Source: CAVROT01 sp963722905 (GTDB lineage: Bacteria > Pseudomonadota > Alphaproteobacteria > Rhodobacterales > Rhodobacteraceae). From it: a stretch of 64,000 bases of DNA. Below are positions 56,141-63,767 of this stretch, in pieces. A program made the translations under genes and the position numbers. Each line of letters starts with the position of its first letter. Position 1 is the first letter of the stretch. The notes under the pieces are model-generated. The model was not told the origin of the DNA and searched no databases. It saw only the letters and a list, made by a program, of their open reading frames with translations. The stretch lies in contig CAVROT010000014.1 in the NCBI GenBank assembly GCA_963722905.1, positions 159,719 to 223,718 of the forward strand, in the 5' to 3' direction.

Positions 56141-56455
56141 CTAGCGGCAGTAACCCTCGGCCGAGCGTCCGAAGAACTTGTACTTTTTCCAGAAGACCTC
56201 GTCGCTGCGCCGGTCCGACTGTCGGATCTCCTGCGCCATGTGCGGGTCGTCGAAGAACTTTGCCGCCAGCATCTGGTCGCGCCGGTCCAGGGTCGCGTCC
56301 GCGACCCGCTGGATGCAGTTGCACAGCGACCGCGACGACGACCGGTCCGACGAGTTGCACGCCCTCTCGATCAGGCCGGCCGCCGCTACCGGACCGGCCG
56401 CCGCCTGCAATCCCGCCGCCACGACCGCTGCCGTGAGGATGTTGCGCTTTCCCAT
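56141..56455 (-). CDS. Conserved exported four-cysteine protein (often mislabelled 'arginine transporter')
   Basis: A 104-residue precursor with a signal peptide (1 to about 26) and a compact mature domain: 'ACNSSDRSSSRSLCNCIQRVADATLDRRDQMLAAKFFDDPHMAQEIRQSDRRSDEVFWKKYKFFGRSAEGYC'. Four cysteines suggest two disulfides in the periplasm. Close relatives in Rhodobacteraceae carry the label 'arginine transporter', which the sequence does not support: there are no membrane segments beyond the signal and no solute-binding fold. Function unknown. It is convergent with rpmB. Confidence 0.82.
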   Translation of the reverse strand: MGKRNILTAAVVAAGLQAAAGPVAAAGLIERACNSSDRSSSRSLCNCIQRVADATLDRRDQMLAAKFFDDPHMAQEIRQSDRRSDEVFWKKYKFFGRSAEGYCR

Positions 56456-56696
56456 GTTCGCCGCTCCATAGATTGTCCCGCGCGGACGCCGGAGTTTCCC
56501 GTTGTCGCCTCGCGCCCTGCCATTGCGGCACAATGGCGGGGACATCCGGACCGCGCAAATCAATATATCGCGCAGCCACCGCCGCGGACTGCCGCGCACC
56601 GTCCCGCGCACCGCATCGTGCACCACGTGCCGCGCGCCGCCGTCGCGGTCCTGCGCCCCATGGACAAGCGCCCCCATCGACCGCATATCCGGTCGC

Positions 56697-58499
56697 ATGA
56701 CCGAGCTCTCGCGCATCCGCAACTTCTCGATCGTGGCCCATATCGACCACGGGAAATCCACCCTCGCCGACCGGCTGATCCAGCTGACCGGGACGGTGGC
56801 CGAACGCGACATGAAGGCGCAGATGCTCGACGCGATGGATATCGAGCGCGAGCGTGGCATCACCATCAAGGCCAACACCGTGCGCATCGACTATCCCGCG
56901 CGGGACGGCCACACCTACGTGCTGAACCTCATCGACACGCCCGGCCATGTCGACTTCGCCTACGAGGTCTCGCGCTCCATGCGGGCCGTCGAGGGGTCGC
57001 TGCTGGTGGTCGACGCCTCCCAGGGGGTCGAGGCGCAGACGCTGGCCAACGTCTACCAGGCCATCGACGCGGATCACGAGATCGTGCCCGTCCTGAACAA
57101 GGTCGACCTGCCCGCCGCCGACGTCATCCGCGTGTCCGAGCAGATCGAGGACGTCATCGGCATCGACGCCACCGACGCGGTGCAGATCAGCGCCAAGACC
57201 GGCCTCGGGATCCCCGAGGTGCTGGAGGCCATCGTCACCCGCCTGCCGCCGCCGCACGAGGGCGACCGCGACGCCCCTCTGCGCGCCATGCTGGTCGACA
57301 GCAAGTACGACCAGTACCTTGGCGTCATCGTCATCGTGCGGATCATCGACGGGGTGCTGCGCAAGGGCGACAAGATCCGCATGATGCGCACCGGCGGCGT
57401 CTACGACGTGGACGACGTGGGCGTCTACCGCCCCGCCATGACCTCCGCCGCCGAACTGGGCCCGGGCGAGATCGGCTATCTCAACGCGTCGATCAAGCAG
57501 GTGCGCGACACCCGCGTCGGCGACACCATCACCCACGAACGCCGCCAGACCGCGACCCCCCTGCCCGGCTTCAAGCCGTCGCAGCCCGTCGTCTTCTGCG
57601 GCCTCTTCCCCGTCGACACCAACGAGTTCGAGGATCTGCGCGACGCCATCGAGAAGCTCGCGCTGAACGACGCCAGCTTCTCCTTCGAGATGGAGACGTC
57701 GGCCGCGCTCGGCTTCGGCTTCCGCTGCGGGTTCCTGGGGCTGCTGCACCTGGAGGTGATCCGCGACCGGATCGACCGCGAGTACGACATCGACCTCATC
57801 ACCACCGCGCCTTCGGTCATCTACCACGTCTACCAGCGCGACGGGACGATGACCGAACTGCACAACCCCGCCGACATGCCCGACCCCGCCGGCATCGACC
57901 ATATCGAGGAGCCGCGGATCAAGGCGACCATCCTGGTCCCCGACGACTACCTCGGCGACGTGCTGAAGCTGTGCCAGGACCGGCGCGGCATCCAGATGGA
58001 CCTGACCTACGCGGGCGCCCGCGCGCTGGTGGTCTACGACCTGCCGCTCAACGAGGTGGTGTTCGACTTCTACGACCGGCTGAAATCGGTGACCAAGGGC
58101 TATGCCAGCTTCGACTACCAGATGATCGGCTACCGCGAGGACGCGCTGGTCAAGATGCAGGTGCTGGTCAACGACGAACCGGTGGACGCGCTGTCGATGA
58201 TGGTCCACCGCGACCGGGCCGAGATGCGCGGCCGCGCCATGTGCGAGAAGCTCAAGGACCTCATCCCCCGCCACATGTTCAAGATCCCGATCCAGGCGGC
58301 CATCGGCGGCCGCGTCATCGCGCGCGAGACCCTGTCGGCGATGCGCAAGGACGTGACGGCCAAATGCTACGGCGGAGACGCCACCCGCAAGCGCAAGCTG
58401 CTGGACAAGCAGAAGGCGGGCAAGAAGAAGATGCGCCAGTTCGGGAAGGTGGATATCCCGCAGGAGGCGTTTATTTCGGCGCTGAAGATGGATGGGTGA
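56697..58499 (+). CDS. lepA: Elongation factor 4 (back-translocating GTPase LepA)
   Basis: A 600-residue translational GTPase that remodels stalled or mistranslocated ribosomes. G1 'AHIDHGKSTLADRLI', switch II 'LIDTPGHVDFAYEVSRSMRA', NKVD 'VLNKVDLPAAD', EF-G-like domains II, III and V, and the LepA-specific C-terminal domain ('IGGRVIARETLSAMRKDVTAKCYGGDATRKRKLLDKQKAGKKKMRQFGKVDIPQEAFI'). Length is the family norm. The stop is followed at once by a sharp drop in GC content, so lepA forms the left edge of the islet. Confidence 0.98.
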   Translation: MTELSRIRNFSIVAHIDHGKSTLADRLIQLTGTVAERDMKAQMLDAMDIERERGITIKANTVRIDYPARDGHTYVLNLIDTPGHVDFAYEVSRSMRAVEGSLLVVDASQGVEAQTLANVYQAIDADHEIVPVLNKVDLPAADVIRVSEQIEDVIGIDATDAVQISAKTGLGIPEVLEAIVTRLPPPHEGDRDAPLRAMLVDSKYDQYLGVIVIVRIIDGVLRKGDKIRMMRTGGVYDVDDVGVYRPAMTSAAELGPGEIGYLNASIKQVRDTRVGDTITHERRQTATPLPGFKPSQPVVFCGLFPVDTNEFEDLRDAIEKLALNDASFSFEMETSAALGFGFRCGFLGLLHLEVIRDRIDREYDIDLITTAPSVIYHVYQRDGTMTELHNPADMPDPAGIDHIEEPRIKATILVPDDYLGDVLKLCQDRRGIQMDLTYAGARALVVYDLPLNEVVFDFYDRLKSVTKGYASFDYQMIGYREDALVKMQVLVNDEPVDALSMMVHRDRAEMRGRAMCEKLKDLIPRHMFKIPIQAAIGGRVIARETLSAMRKDVTAKCYGGDATRKRKLLDKQKAGKKKMRQFGKVDIPQEAFISALKMDG

Positions 58500-58522
58500 A
58501 CTAACTGATTGAATAAACTACG

Positions 58523-59047
58523 ATGTCTACCGCAATATTTACTTATGAGCGCTTCAAGAGTGATATCCTCCATGGAGATGGATGCCCATGGTGTTGGGAA
58601 AGTATTAGTCTCTCTAGAAGAATGAATCGGCCTACAGGTGGTGAACATATAATTCCGGATTGGCTCCTTCTGGAAAATAATGCCCGCCGTGAAATGGTCA
58701 TTCAACTTGGCAAAGCCCCCTCAAAGTCCAGTCAATACAAAATTCCGATGTGCACGGAATGTAATCGATTTATAGGCGCTAAACTTGAAGACTTAGTAAG
58801 CCCAATTGTCAAACAGCAAAAGATCGCGCTAACTGTCGCTGAAAGCGACCTAATATATCACTGGTTAAGCTGGATCCACCTTAAGATGTCAGTCAAATCT
58901 TTCAGGGACAGGAGATACCTACATACAGAGCTGCCGGAGCTGCCAAAAGTCTTTATGCCGCGGGATTACGAGATATATAGGTCGTTTATCGACTTAAGAA
59001 GATTCATATCAGATTGCATTCTCCATCCGCTCGCGGGTCATTTCTAA
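58523..59047 (+). CDS. HNH-endonuclease-like zinc-finger protein (possibly frameshifted)
   Basis: A 174-residue protein encoded by DNA of clearly lower GC (roughly 45%) than its surroundings. The N-terminal zinc/HNH-like signature is CPWC (Cys21, Cys24), 'GEHIIPDWL' (His42 as candidate metal/catalytic residue) and 'MCTECNRFIGAKLEDL' (Cys77, Cys80, Asn81). This spacing matches bacterial HNH proteins of the 'EH-I-x-P-x-W-L' group, whose members are putative nucleases in mobile or defence DNA. A second frame downstream may hold the true C-terminus. No clear ribosome-binding site is visible. Confidence 0.65.
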   Translation: MSTAIFTYERFKSDILHGDGCPWCWESISLSRRMNRPTGGEHIIPDWLLLENNARREMVIQLGKAPSKSSQYKIPMCTECNRFIGAKLEDLVSPIVKQQKIALTVAESDLIYHWLSWIHLKMSVKSFRDRRYLHTELPELPKVFMPRDYEIYRSFIDLRRFISDCILHPLAGHF

Positions 59048-59049
59048 CC

Positions 59050-59256
59050 TTCCGTATTGAGGGTGAAATCGCTATGAACTCATCGCTAAATTTTTCAATT
59101 ATCAACGCGCAGCCTGCGCTATGGATCGTCTCAAAGACTGCCGGCTACTTAGCATGTTTCAGCGATAGTGGCGAAATCGCCTCGGCGGACGCCGTATGGT
59201 TAAATGTACTGTCGGAGCGGAGCATTGATCGCGTTATGATGGGGAATCGCATTTAA
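59050..59256 (+). pseudogene. Possible frameshifted continuation of the HNH-like gene
   Basis: Directly after the HNH-like stop another frame reads 'LTFRIEGEIAMNSSLNFSIINAQPALWIVSKTAGYLACFSD' and ends at 59256. Amino-acid composition is normal and codon bias matches the upstream AT-richer gene rather than the host. HNH proteins of this type commonly have such beta-rich C-terminal sequence, so one indel near 59030-59045 may have split one gene. A separate small gene from ATG 59074 is the alternative. Confidence 0.35.
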
Positions 59257-59816
59257 AGGTAAGTCGCTTTTATAGTGTTCATGATAACCAGAGCAATATT
59301 GATTCCATCAAACTAAGAGTCCATGCCCGCATATTCGCGGGTACTTCATGCTCCTTTGCTTGCGTGAAGCTATACTAATGGAGCTGAGAGATGGAACAGT
59401 ATGTACTAGTCTGGAATTTCTACAGCTTGGAACTGTAACCTTTTTTCCCGAACGTCGGACCCTACTCCTTAGGCCGGAGGCAAAATAGGATTGCTAGTCT
59501 TCAGTACTTCGTCGGCTACCGTAGCCATTGAAAACAGATGAAAGATCGACATTTTGAAAGGATATACTCTTGTCCGTTGGGGTGATCAGGTAACTGAACG
59601 ATTTGCATCAGCAGACGTCATAGATGCCGCCACCCTCGGTAACCTCTCAATTGAGCCTACCAGAAACCTACGAAACAGTCAATTTCTTGCTAACATTTGA
59701 TGTCATTTTCGGTAACGGTGACCTAACAGGGGACCAAGTTGCCCAATCTAAAATCTTACATGTGAGTTAATGATGGCATGAAGCATTCCGAATCTGGAGA
59801 ATTCAGTAGACGTAGA
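59257..59816. other. Gene-free, low-GC part of the islet
   Basis: 560 bp of AT-richer DNA with no convincing gene. It contains a 15-codon open frame from ATG 59391, a weak stem-loop followed by T6 (59421-59446) and a CCCGC/GCGGG hairpin near 59328. GC returns to the genome level at about 59,820. Confidence 0.6.
59421..59446 (+). terminator. Weak intrinsic terminator-like hairpin in the islet
   Basis: TACAG, seven-base loop, CTGTA, then two C and six T. The stem is short and AT-containing, so it may not function. Confidence 0.3.
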
Positions 59817-59954
59817 TCACAGGCCCTCCTGCACCTCCTCCGAAGCCCCCGAGATCGCCTGACCACCGGCGGAGATGTCCTGGCCGGCGCCCTGGACGGT
59901 TTCGCAGGCGGCGCGGCCGAGGAGGGCGACGAGCAGAAGGGTGATGCGGGGCAT
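59817..59954 (-). CDS. Entericidin A/B-family small lipoprotein
   Basis: A 45-residue lipoprotein. The hydrophobic signal ends in a lipobox-like RAAC (Cys17) and the mature part 'CETVQGAGQDISAGGQAIS' matches the entericidin pattern C-(E/N)-T-(V/I)-x-G-(A/F)-G-x-D-(I/V). Entericidins are small envelope lipoproteins; EcnA and EcnB form a stress-linked antidote/toxin pair in E. coli, but most family members have no tested role. ATG 59954 to TGA 59817-59819. It lies just right of the low-GC islet and is divergent from pgsA. Confidence 0.82.
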   Translation of the reverse strand: MPRITLLLVALLGRAACETVQGAGQDISAGGQAISGASEEVQEGL

Positions 59955-60140
59955 GGCGGGTCTCGGGTTCGGGTGGCGATGACGTTGTCGGTGTCACGGT
60001 GCGGAACCCCGCGGAGGCCGGGCGGACCGGCGCTGGCGTCCGGACAGGCTGCGACGTAAGGTAGACTGCGCCCCAGACCCGTCCGCGCGGCCGGGGGAAG
60101 ACCGCTTCACCCCTCCCGCTATCCGGGCTATCCCTCCCCC

Positions 60141-60806
60141 ATGCGCTGGACCCTTCCCAACACGCTCACGCTGCTCCGCCTTCTCGCGGCGCCGGGCGTG
60201 GCCGTCATGTTCCTCTACTTCCACCGCCCCTCGGCGGACTGGTTCGCGCTGGTCCTCTTCGTCACCGCCGCCGTCACCGACTGGTTCGACGGCTACCTCG
60301 CCCGCGCGTGGAAGCAGGAAAGCCGGCTGGGCGCCATGCTCGACCCCATCGCGGACAAGGCGATGGTCGTCATCGCGCTGCTGGTCATCACCGGGTTCTC
60401 GGGCATGGACCCGTGGATCCTGCTGCCCGCCACGCTGATCCTCTTCCGCGAGGTCTTCGTCAGCGGCCTGCGCGAGTTCCTGGGCGACACCGCCGGCACG
60501 CTGAAGGTGACGAAGCTGGCCAAGTGGAAGACCACCGCGCAGATGGTCGCCATCGCCATCCTCTTCGCCAAGGGCGTGTTCGAACATCGGCTGGCCATGC
60601 TGACCCTCGGGATGGACCCGGCCCGCGTCGAGGCGGCGATGACCGGCCCGGGCGGCGTCCCCGGCCTGTCGGCGACCTGGACCGCGATGACGGTGACGTG
60701 GTGGATCGGCGTCGGCGGCCTCTGGATCGCCGCCGCGCTGACGCTGGCGACCGGCTGGGACTACCTGCGCAAGGCCTGGCCCTATCTGAAGGACGGCCCG
60801 GCATGA
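60141..60806 (+). CDS. pgsA: CDP-diacylglycerol-glycerol-3-phosphate 3-phosphatidyltransferase
   Basis: A 221-residue inner-membrane CDP-alcohol phosphotransferase that makes phosphatidylglycerophosphate, precursor of phosphatidylglycerol and cardiolipin. The signature D-G-x2-A-R-x8-G-x3-D-x3-D is in 'DWFDGYLARAWKQESRLGAMLDPIADK' and the opening is 'LPNTLTLLRLLAAPGVAVM'. Several hydrophobic helices follow. Its stop overlaps the moaD start by 4 bp (ATGA), an arrangement that links pgsA, moaD and moaE into one transcript. Confidence 0.96.
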   Translation: MRWTLPNTLTLLRLLAAPGVAVMFLYFHRPSADWFALVLFVTAAVTDWFDGYLARAWKQESRLGAMLDPIADKAMVVIALLVITGFSGMDPWILLPATLILFREVFVSGLREFLGDTAGTLKVTKLAKWKTTAQMVAIAILFAKGVFEHRLAMLTLGMDPARVEAAMTGPGGVPGLSATWTAMTVTWWIGVGGLWIAAALTLATGWDYLRKAWPYLKDGPA

Positions 60807-61051
60807 TCGACGTGCTCTATTTCGCCTGGGTCCGCGAACGCATCGGCATCCCGCGCGAACGGGTCGACACGGGGGCCGCCACCGTCGCCGACCTCATCGC
60901 CGAGCTTTCGGCCCGGGAAGAGCGCTATGCCGCCGCCTTCGCTGACCTGTCGGCAGTGCGGGTGGCCGTGGACCAGGAGCTTGCGACCATGGACGCCCCG
61001 CTGGCCGGCGCACGCGAGGTCGCGATCTTCCCCCCCATGACCGGCGGCTGA
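60803..61051 (+). CDS. moaD: Molybdopterin synthase small subunit (sulfur carrier)
   Basis: An 82-residue ubiquitin-fold sulfur carrier ending in the Gly-Gly tail (FPPMTGG) that is thiocarboxylated and donates sulfur to precursor Z. 'VLYFAWVRERIGIPRE' opens the fold. It overlaps pgsA by 4 bp, and moaE begins one base after its stop. Confidence 0.95.
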   Translation: MIDVLYFAWVRERIGIPRERVDTGAATVADLIAELSAREERYAAAFADLSAVRVAVDQELATMDAPLAGAREVAIFPPMTGG

Positions 61052-61052
61052 G

Positions 61053-61496
61053 ATGGACGTCCGGGTGCAGTCGGGGCCCTTCGACGCGGGCGCCGAGCTG
61101 TCGCGCTTTGCCGCCGGACGACGCGGCGCCGGCGCCGTCGTGACCTTCACGGGCCTCGTGCGCGACCGTCCGGGCGGCGGGTTACAGGCCATGGAGATCG
61201 AGCACTACCCGGGCATGACCGAGGCCGCCATCGGGCGCATCTGCGCCAAAGCGTCGGACCGCTGGGACCTGGCGGGCGTGCTGGTCGTCCACCGCCACGG
61301 TCGGCTGGACGTGGGCGCGCCCATCATGATGGTCGCCACCGCCGCCGCCCACCGCGCCGCCGCCTTCGCCGCCGCCGACTTCCTGATGGACTACCTCAAG
61401 TCCCGCGCCCCGTTCTGGAAACGCGAGATCACTGAGGACGGACCGCACTGGGTCGACGCCCGCCCCGAGGACGAGACCGCCCTCGGCCGCTGGTAG
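61053..61496 (+). CDS. moaE: Molybdopterin synthase catalytic subunit
   Basis: A 147-residue catalytic subunit that converts precursor Z to molybdopterin with MoaD. 'GAVVTFTGLVRDRP', 'MEIEHYPGMTEAAIGRI', 'VLVVHRHGRLDVGAPIMMVATAAAHRAAAFAAADFLMDYLKSRAPFWKREI' with the active-site Lys in the last segment. The length is typical. It is the last gene of the pgsA-moaD-moaE run. Confidence 0.96.
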   Translation: MDVRVQSGPFDAGAELSRFAAGRRGAGAVVTFTGLVRDRPGGGLQAMEIEHYPGMTEAAIGRICAKASDRWDLAGVLVVHRHGRLDVGAPIMMVATAAAHRAAAFAAADFLMDYLKSRAPFWKREITEDGPHWVDARPEDETALGRW

Positions 61497-62399
61497 CAAA
61501 GCGGAATGCGGCCGTGCCGACGCGACGGAGCATCCAAGGGCCGGCATGGCGGCACCGCACTGCCACCGACATATCACCGTTTTCCGGGCGACGGTTAAGG
61601 CACGACCCGATGTGTGCCTGGGATTGAGCGACGCCGCAGCTTTCGGGAGGTGAATGCGTCAGCTTGCAATCCTAGGAGTGCGGCGCCGCAGAGCATCGCG
61701 AACCGGCCGGACCGGCGTCAGGAGGCGGGGTGCCGCTGGCTGGCCGGGACCGGCGGCCGACGTCGCAGATGCCCTCGGCCGCCACACGACCGTACCCGGC
61801 CTGGATCCGCCCGGATCGCAGTCCCCGCCGTGGCCCGGTGACGGACCGGAACATCGCCCGTTTCGCGACCGGGCCGCCACTCGTCGACCTCGACGTCCGG
61901 CAGAAGGAACTGACCAAGGCAGTGTCCGAAGGATCGCAGTTACCTCGCATCCGATCCCGCGAGGGGCCTCTTACCCCATCGCCAGCAGACCGAGTGGAGA
62001 GACCGAAAGATCCTTCGTCAGGTGAACCGCCCCAGCCGGATCTGCCAGGCGCCCGGACATCGAGGAACATGCGATGGTCTGAACCGCCGCGGCGTCCCCG
62101 GGGGCCGGTCGGTTGGTCGCGGGCGATCGTATCGAGGGTGGCGCCGGCATCGACGAAGGTCGGCTCTGCGCCGGCCGGCGGGATATTTCCCCCTCTCGGC
62201 GATGCAGGCATCGCCCGCCGGCAATGGACGGCTCCGGGGAGGCACCGGTCGTCGAACCTCTTCACCCGTCCCGGCGTCCGGCGCCCCGCGTTCGGCCGGG
62301 GCCGCGGTTTCCGCGGCGGCCCGGGCGACGGGTGGACGAACTCGGCCCCGGACGGCCCGGCGCCCGCCCCGGCCGGCCGGGGCGTAGAGACTGATATCG

Positions 62400-62411
62400 C
62401 CCCCCCCCCCC
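62400..62411. repeat. Poly-C tract (12 C)
   Basis: An uninterrupted run of 12 cytosines, the longest homopolymer noticed in the window. It lies outside any recognised gene. Confidence 0.9.
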
Positions 62412-62683
62412 GCGATCCGGATGACGGGTCGGACCCTCGCCGGGATGGCGCGCGTTCAGGGCCTGTCCGGGCGCGTCCATTTCCCGGCAGGGTCGTGCAA
62501 GGCCCGCTTTTGGAAGGGGAGGACGAACCGGGTCCGTCGCAGGCGCGCAACACGCCGGCCGACGGTGAAGCGGGAGATGGTCGCCGGTGGATGCGCCATC
62601 GGTTCGCGCGCCGCCGGCGACGGTCCGAGGCCCTGCCGAACGCCGGCGGTCCTGTCGATGACGTTCGTCACAGGGGACCGCGG

Positions 62684-62795
62684 CCCCGGCGGGGCCGCGG
62701 AACGGGACGGCGCCCGCCAGGCCGGAACGCAACCGTGGTCCCCGGCGGGGCCGCGCAGGCCCCGGAACGGGACGAAGCCCCGCCAGGCCGGAACG
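62684..62795. repeat. Imperfect direct repeat, two copies
   Basis: Copies start at 62684 and 62740. Both begin CCCCGGCGGGGCCGCG, share CGGAACGGGACG and end in CGCCAGGCCGGAACGC. The right copy has seven or so extra bases. Each half can fold on itself. Confidence 0.7.
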
Positions 62796-62948
62796 CCGGT
62801 GATCGCCCCCCCTGATTGGCCCGATCTTCCAGAACCATCCGGACCGCGCGTTCGCATGTCCCATGCGAATGGCGCCTCGCACCGCCGTCCCGTTCCACAG
62901 GCTCCAGCCATACCCACGGCACAGCCGCCGGCGAAATCGGGGCGGTTC

Positions 62949-63134
62949 GGAAAGGTGTGCTCGCAGAACCGCGTCGCACGACTTGCGGGCCTTACGGGGA
63001 TCGCAGCCCTTATCGGCTATCGGCCGCGTCCCGGACGATATGGCGGCAAGCCCTCGGTCGTCGCCGTGAACAGACCGGATCGTCGGTTCGATGTCGAGGC
63101 ACCGGATCGATCGTGGATGAGCGACATGACGTAC
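62949..63134 (+). pseudogene. IS3-family transposase fragment A (OrfB, IS2/IS51-like)
   Basis: About 62 codons with clear IS3-type OrfB sequence: 'VCSQNRVARLAGLTGIAALIGYRPRPGRYGGKPSVVAVN' then 'FDVEAPDRSWMSDMTY', where the Asp of 'WMSDMTY' corresponds to the first Asp of the DDE triad. The part before the Cys and everything after MTY are missing. It breaks off exactly where fragment B begins in another frame. Confidence 0.75.
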
Positions 63135-63412
63135 AGCATCGCTCGACCCGGCGGAAGGCACCGCGCGGGCGGGCTGACGAGGAGGCGCTGACCGCGGACA
63201 TCGTCGCGCTGGCCAGCCAGTATGGGCGCCACGGCCATCGCCGGATCGCGGCCCGTCTCCGGGATGCCGGGTGGACGGTGAACGTGAAGCGTGTCGAGCG
63301 GATATGGCGGCGGGAGGGGCTGAAGGTGCCGCAAAAGCAACCCGGGAAGGGCCGGCTCTGGCTGAACGAGGGGTCCTGCATCCGTCTCCGGCCCGAGCGT
63401 GCGAACCACGTC

Positions 63413-63452
63413 CCCCTCTCGGGACATTGCTGCGCAATGCCCTGCCGGGCAG
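63413..63452. repeat. 40-bp palindromic insertion element, copy 1
   Basis: The element starts CCCCTCTCGGGACAT and ends GCCCTGCCGGGCAG, with the central hairpin ATTGC-TGC-GCAAT. It replaces the conserved Trp of 'HVW(S)CDF' in the transposase and keeps the frame (net +42 bp relative to the usual sequence). Confidence 0.75.
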
Positions 63453-63727
63453 CGGGATCCTGCGACTTCGTCGAGAGCCGGACCCATGACGGGAGGACGT
63501 TCCGCATGCTCGATGTCATCGACGAGTTCACCCGCGAATGCCTGGCCATCCGGATCGACCGGAAGCCGAACTCGACCGCCGTGATCGATGTCCTGACCGA
63601 TCTGTTCATCCTTCGGGGCGTGCCCGGCCATGTTCGGTCGGACAACGGCCCTGAGTTCGTCGCCAAGGCGGTTCGGGGCCGGATCGAGGCCGTGGGAGCG
63701 AAGACGGCGTTCATCGAGCCGGGCGGT

Positions 63728-63767
63728 CCCCTCTCGGGACATCGCCATGCGATGCCCTGCCGGGCAG
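63728..63767. repeat. 40-bp palindromic insertion element, copy 2
   Basis: The same outer sequence as copy 1, with central hairpin ATCGC-CAT-GCGAT. It interrupts the conserved 'GGPWENGYCES' segment before the Trp codon and adds 41 bp, destroying the frame. Confidence 0.75.

Larger units (their letters stand above)
61497..62948. other. Gene-poor, GC-rich repeat region left of the IS relics
   Basis: 1,452 bp in which every frame on both strands is Arg/Pro/Gly-rich and matches no family I know. It holds a run of 12 C (62400-62411), two imperfect copies of a 50-60 bp unit (62684-62795) and an 8-bp-stem hairpin (62851-62869). It looks like degenerate or insertion-derived DNA. Confidence 0.6.

Noticed and set aside
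59391..59438. 15-codon frame MEQYVLVWNFYSLEL in the low-GC islet
   Set aside because: Too short to support; overlaps a terminator-like hairpin; no homologue recalled.
61614..62815. Several 70-360-codon frames in the gene-poor region
   Set aside because: All are Arg/Pro/Gly-rich on both strands, overlap one another and contain no known motif.
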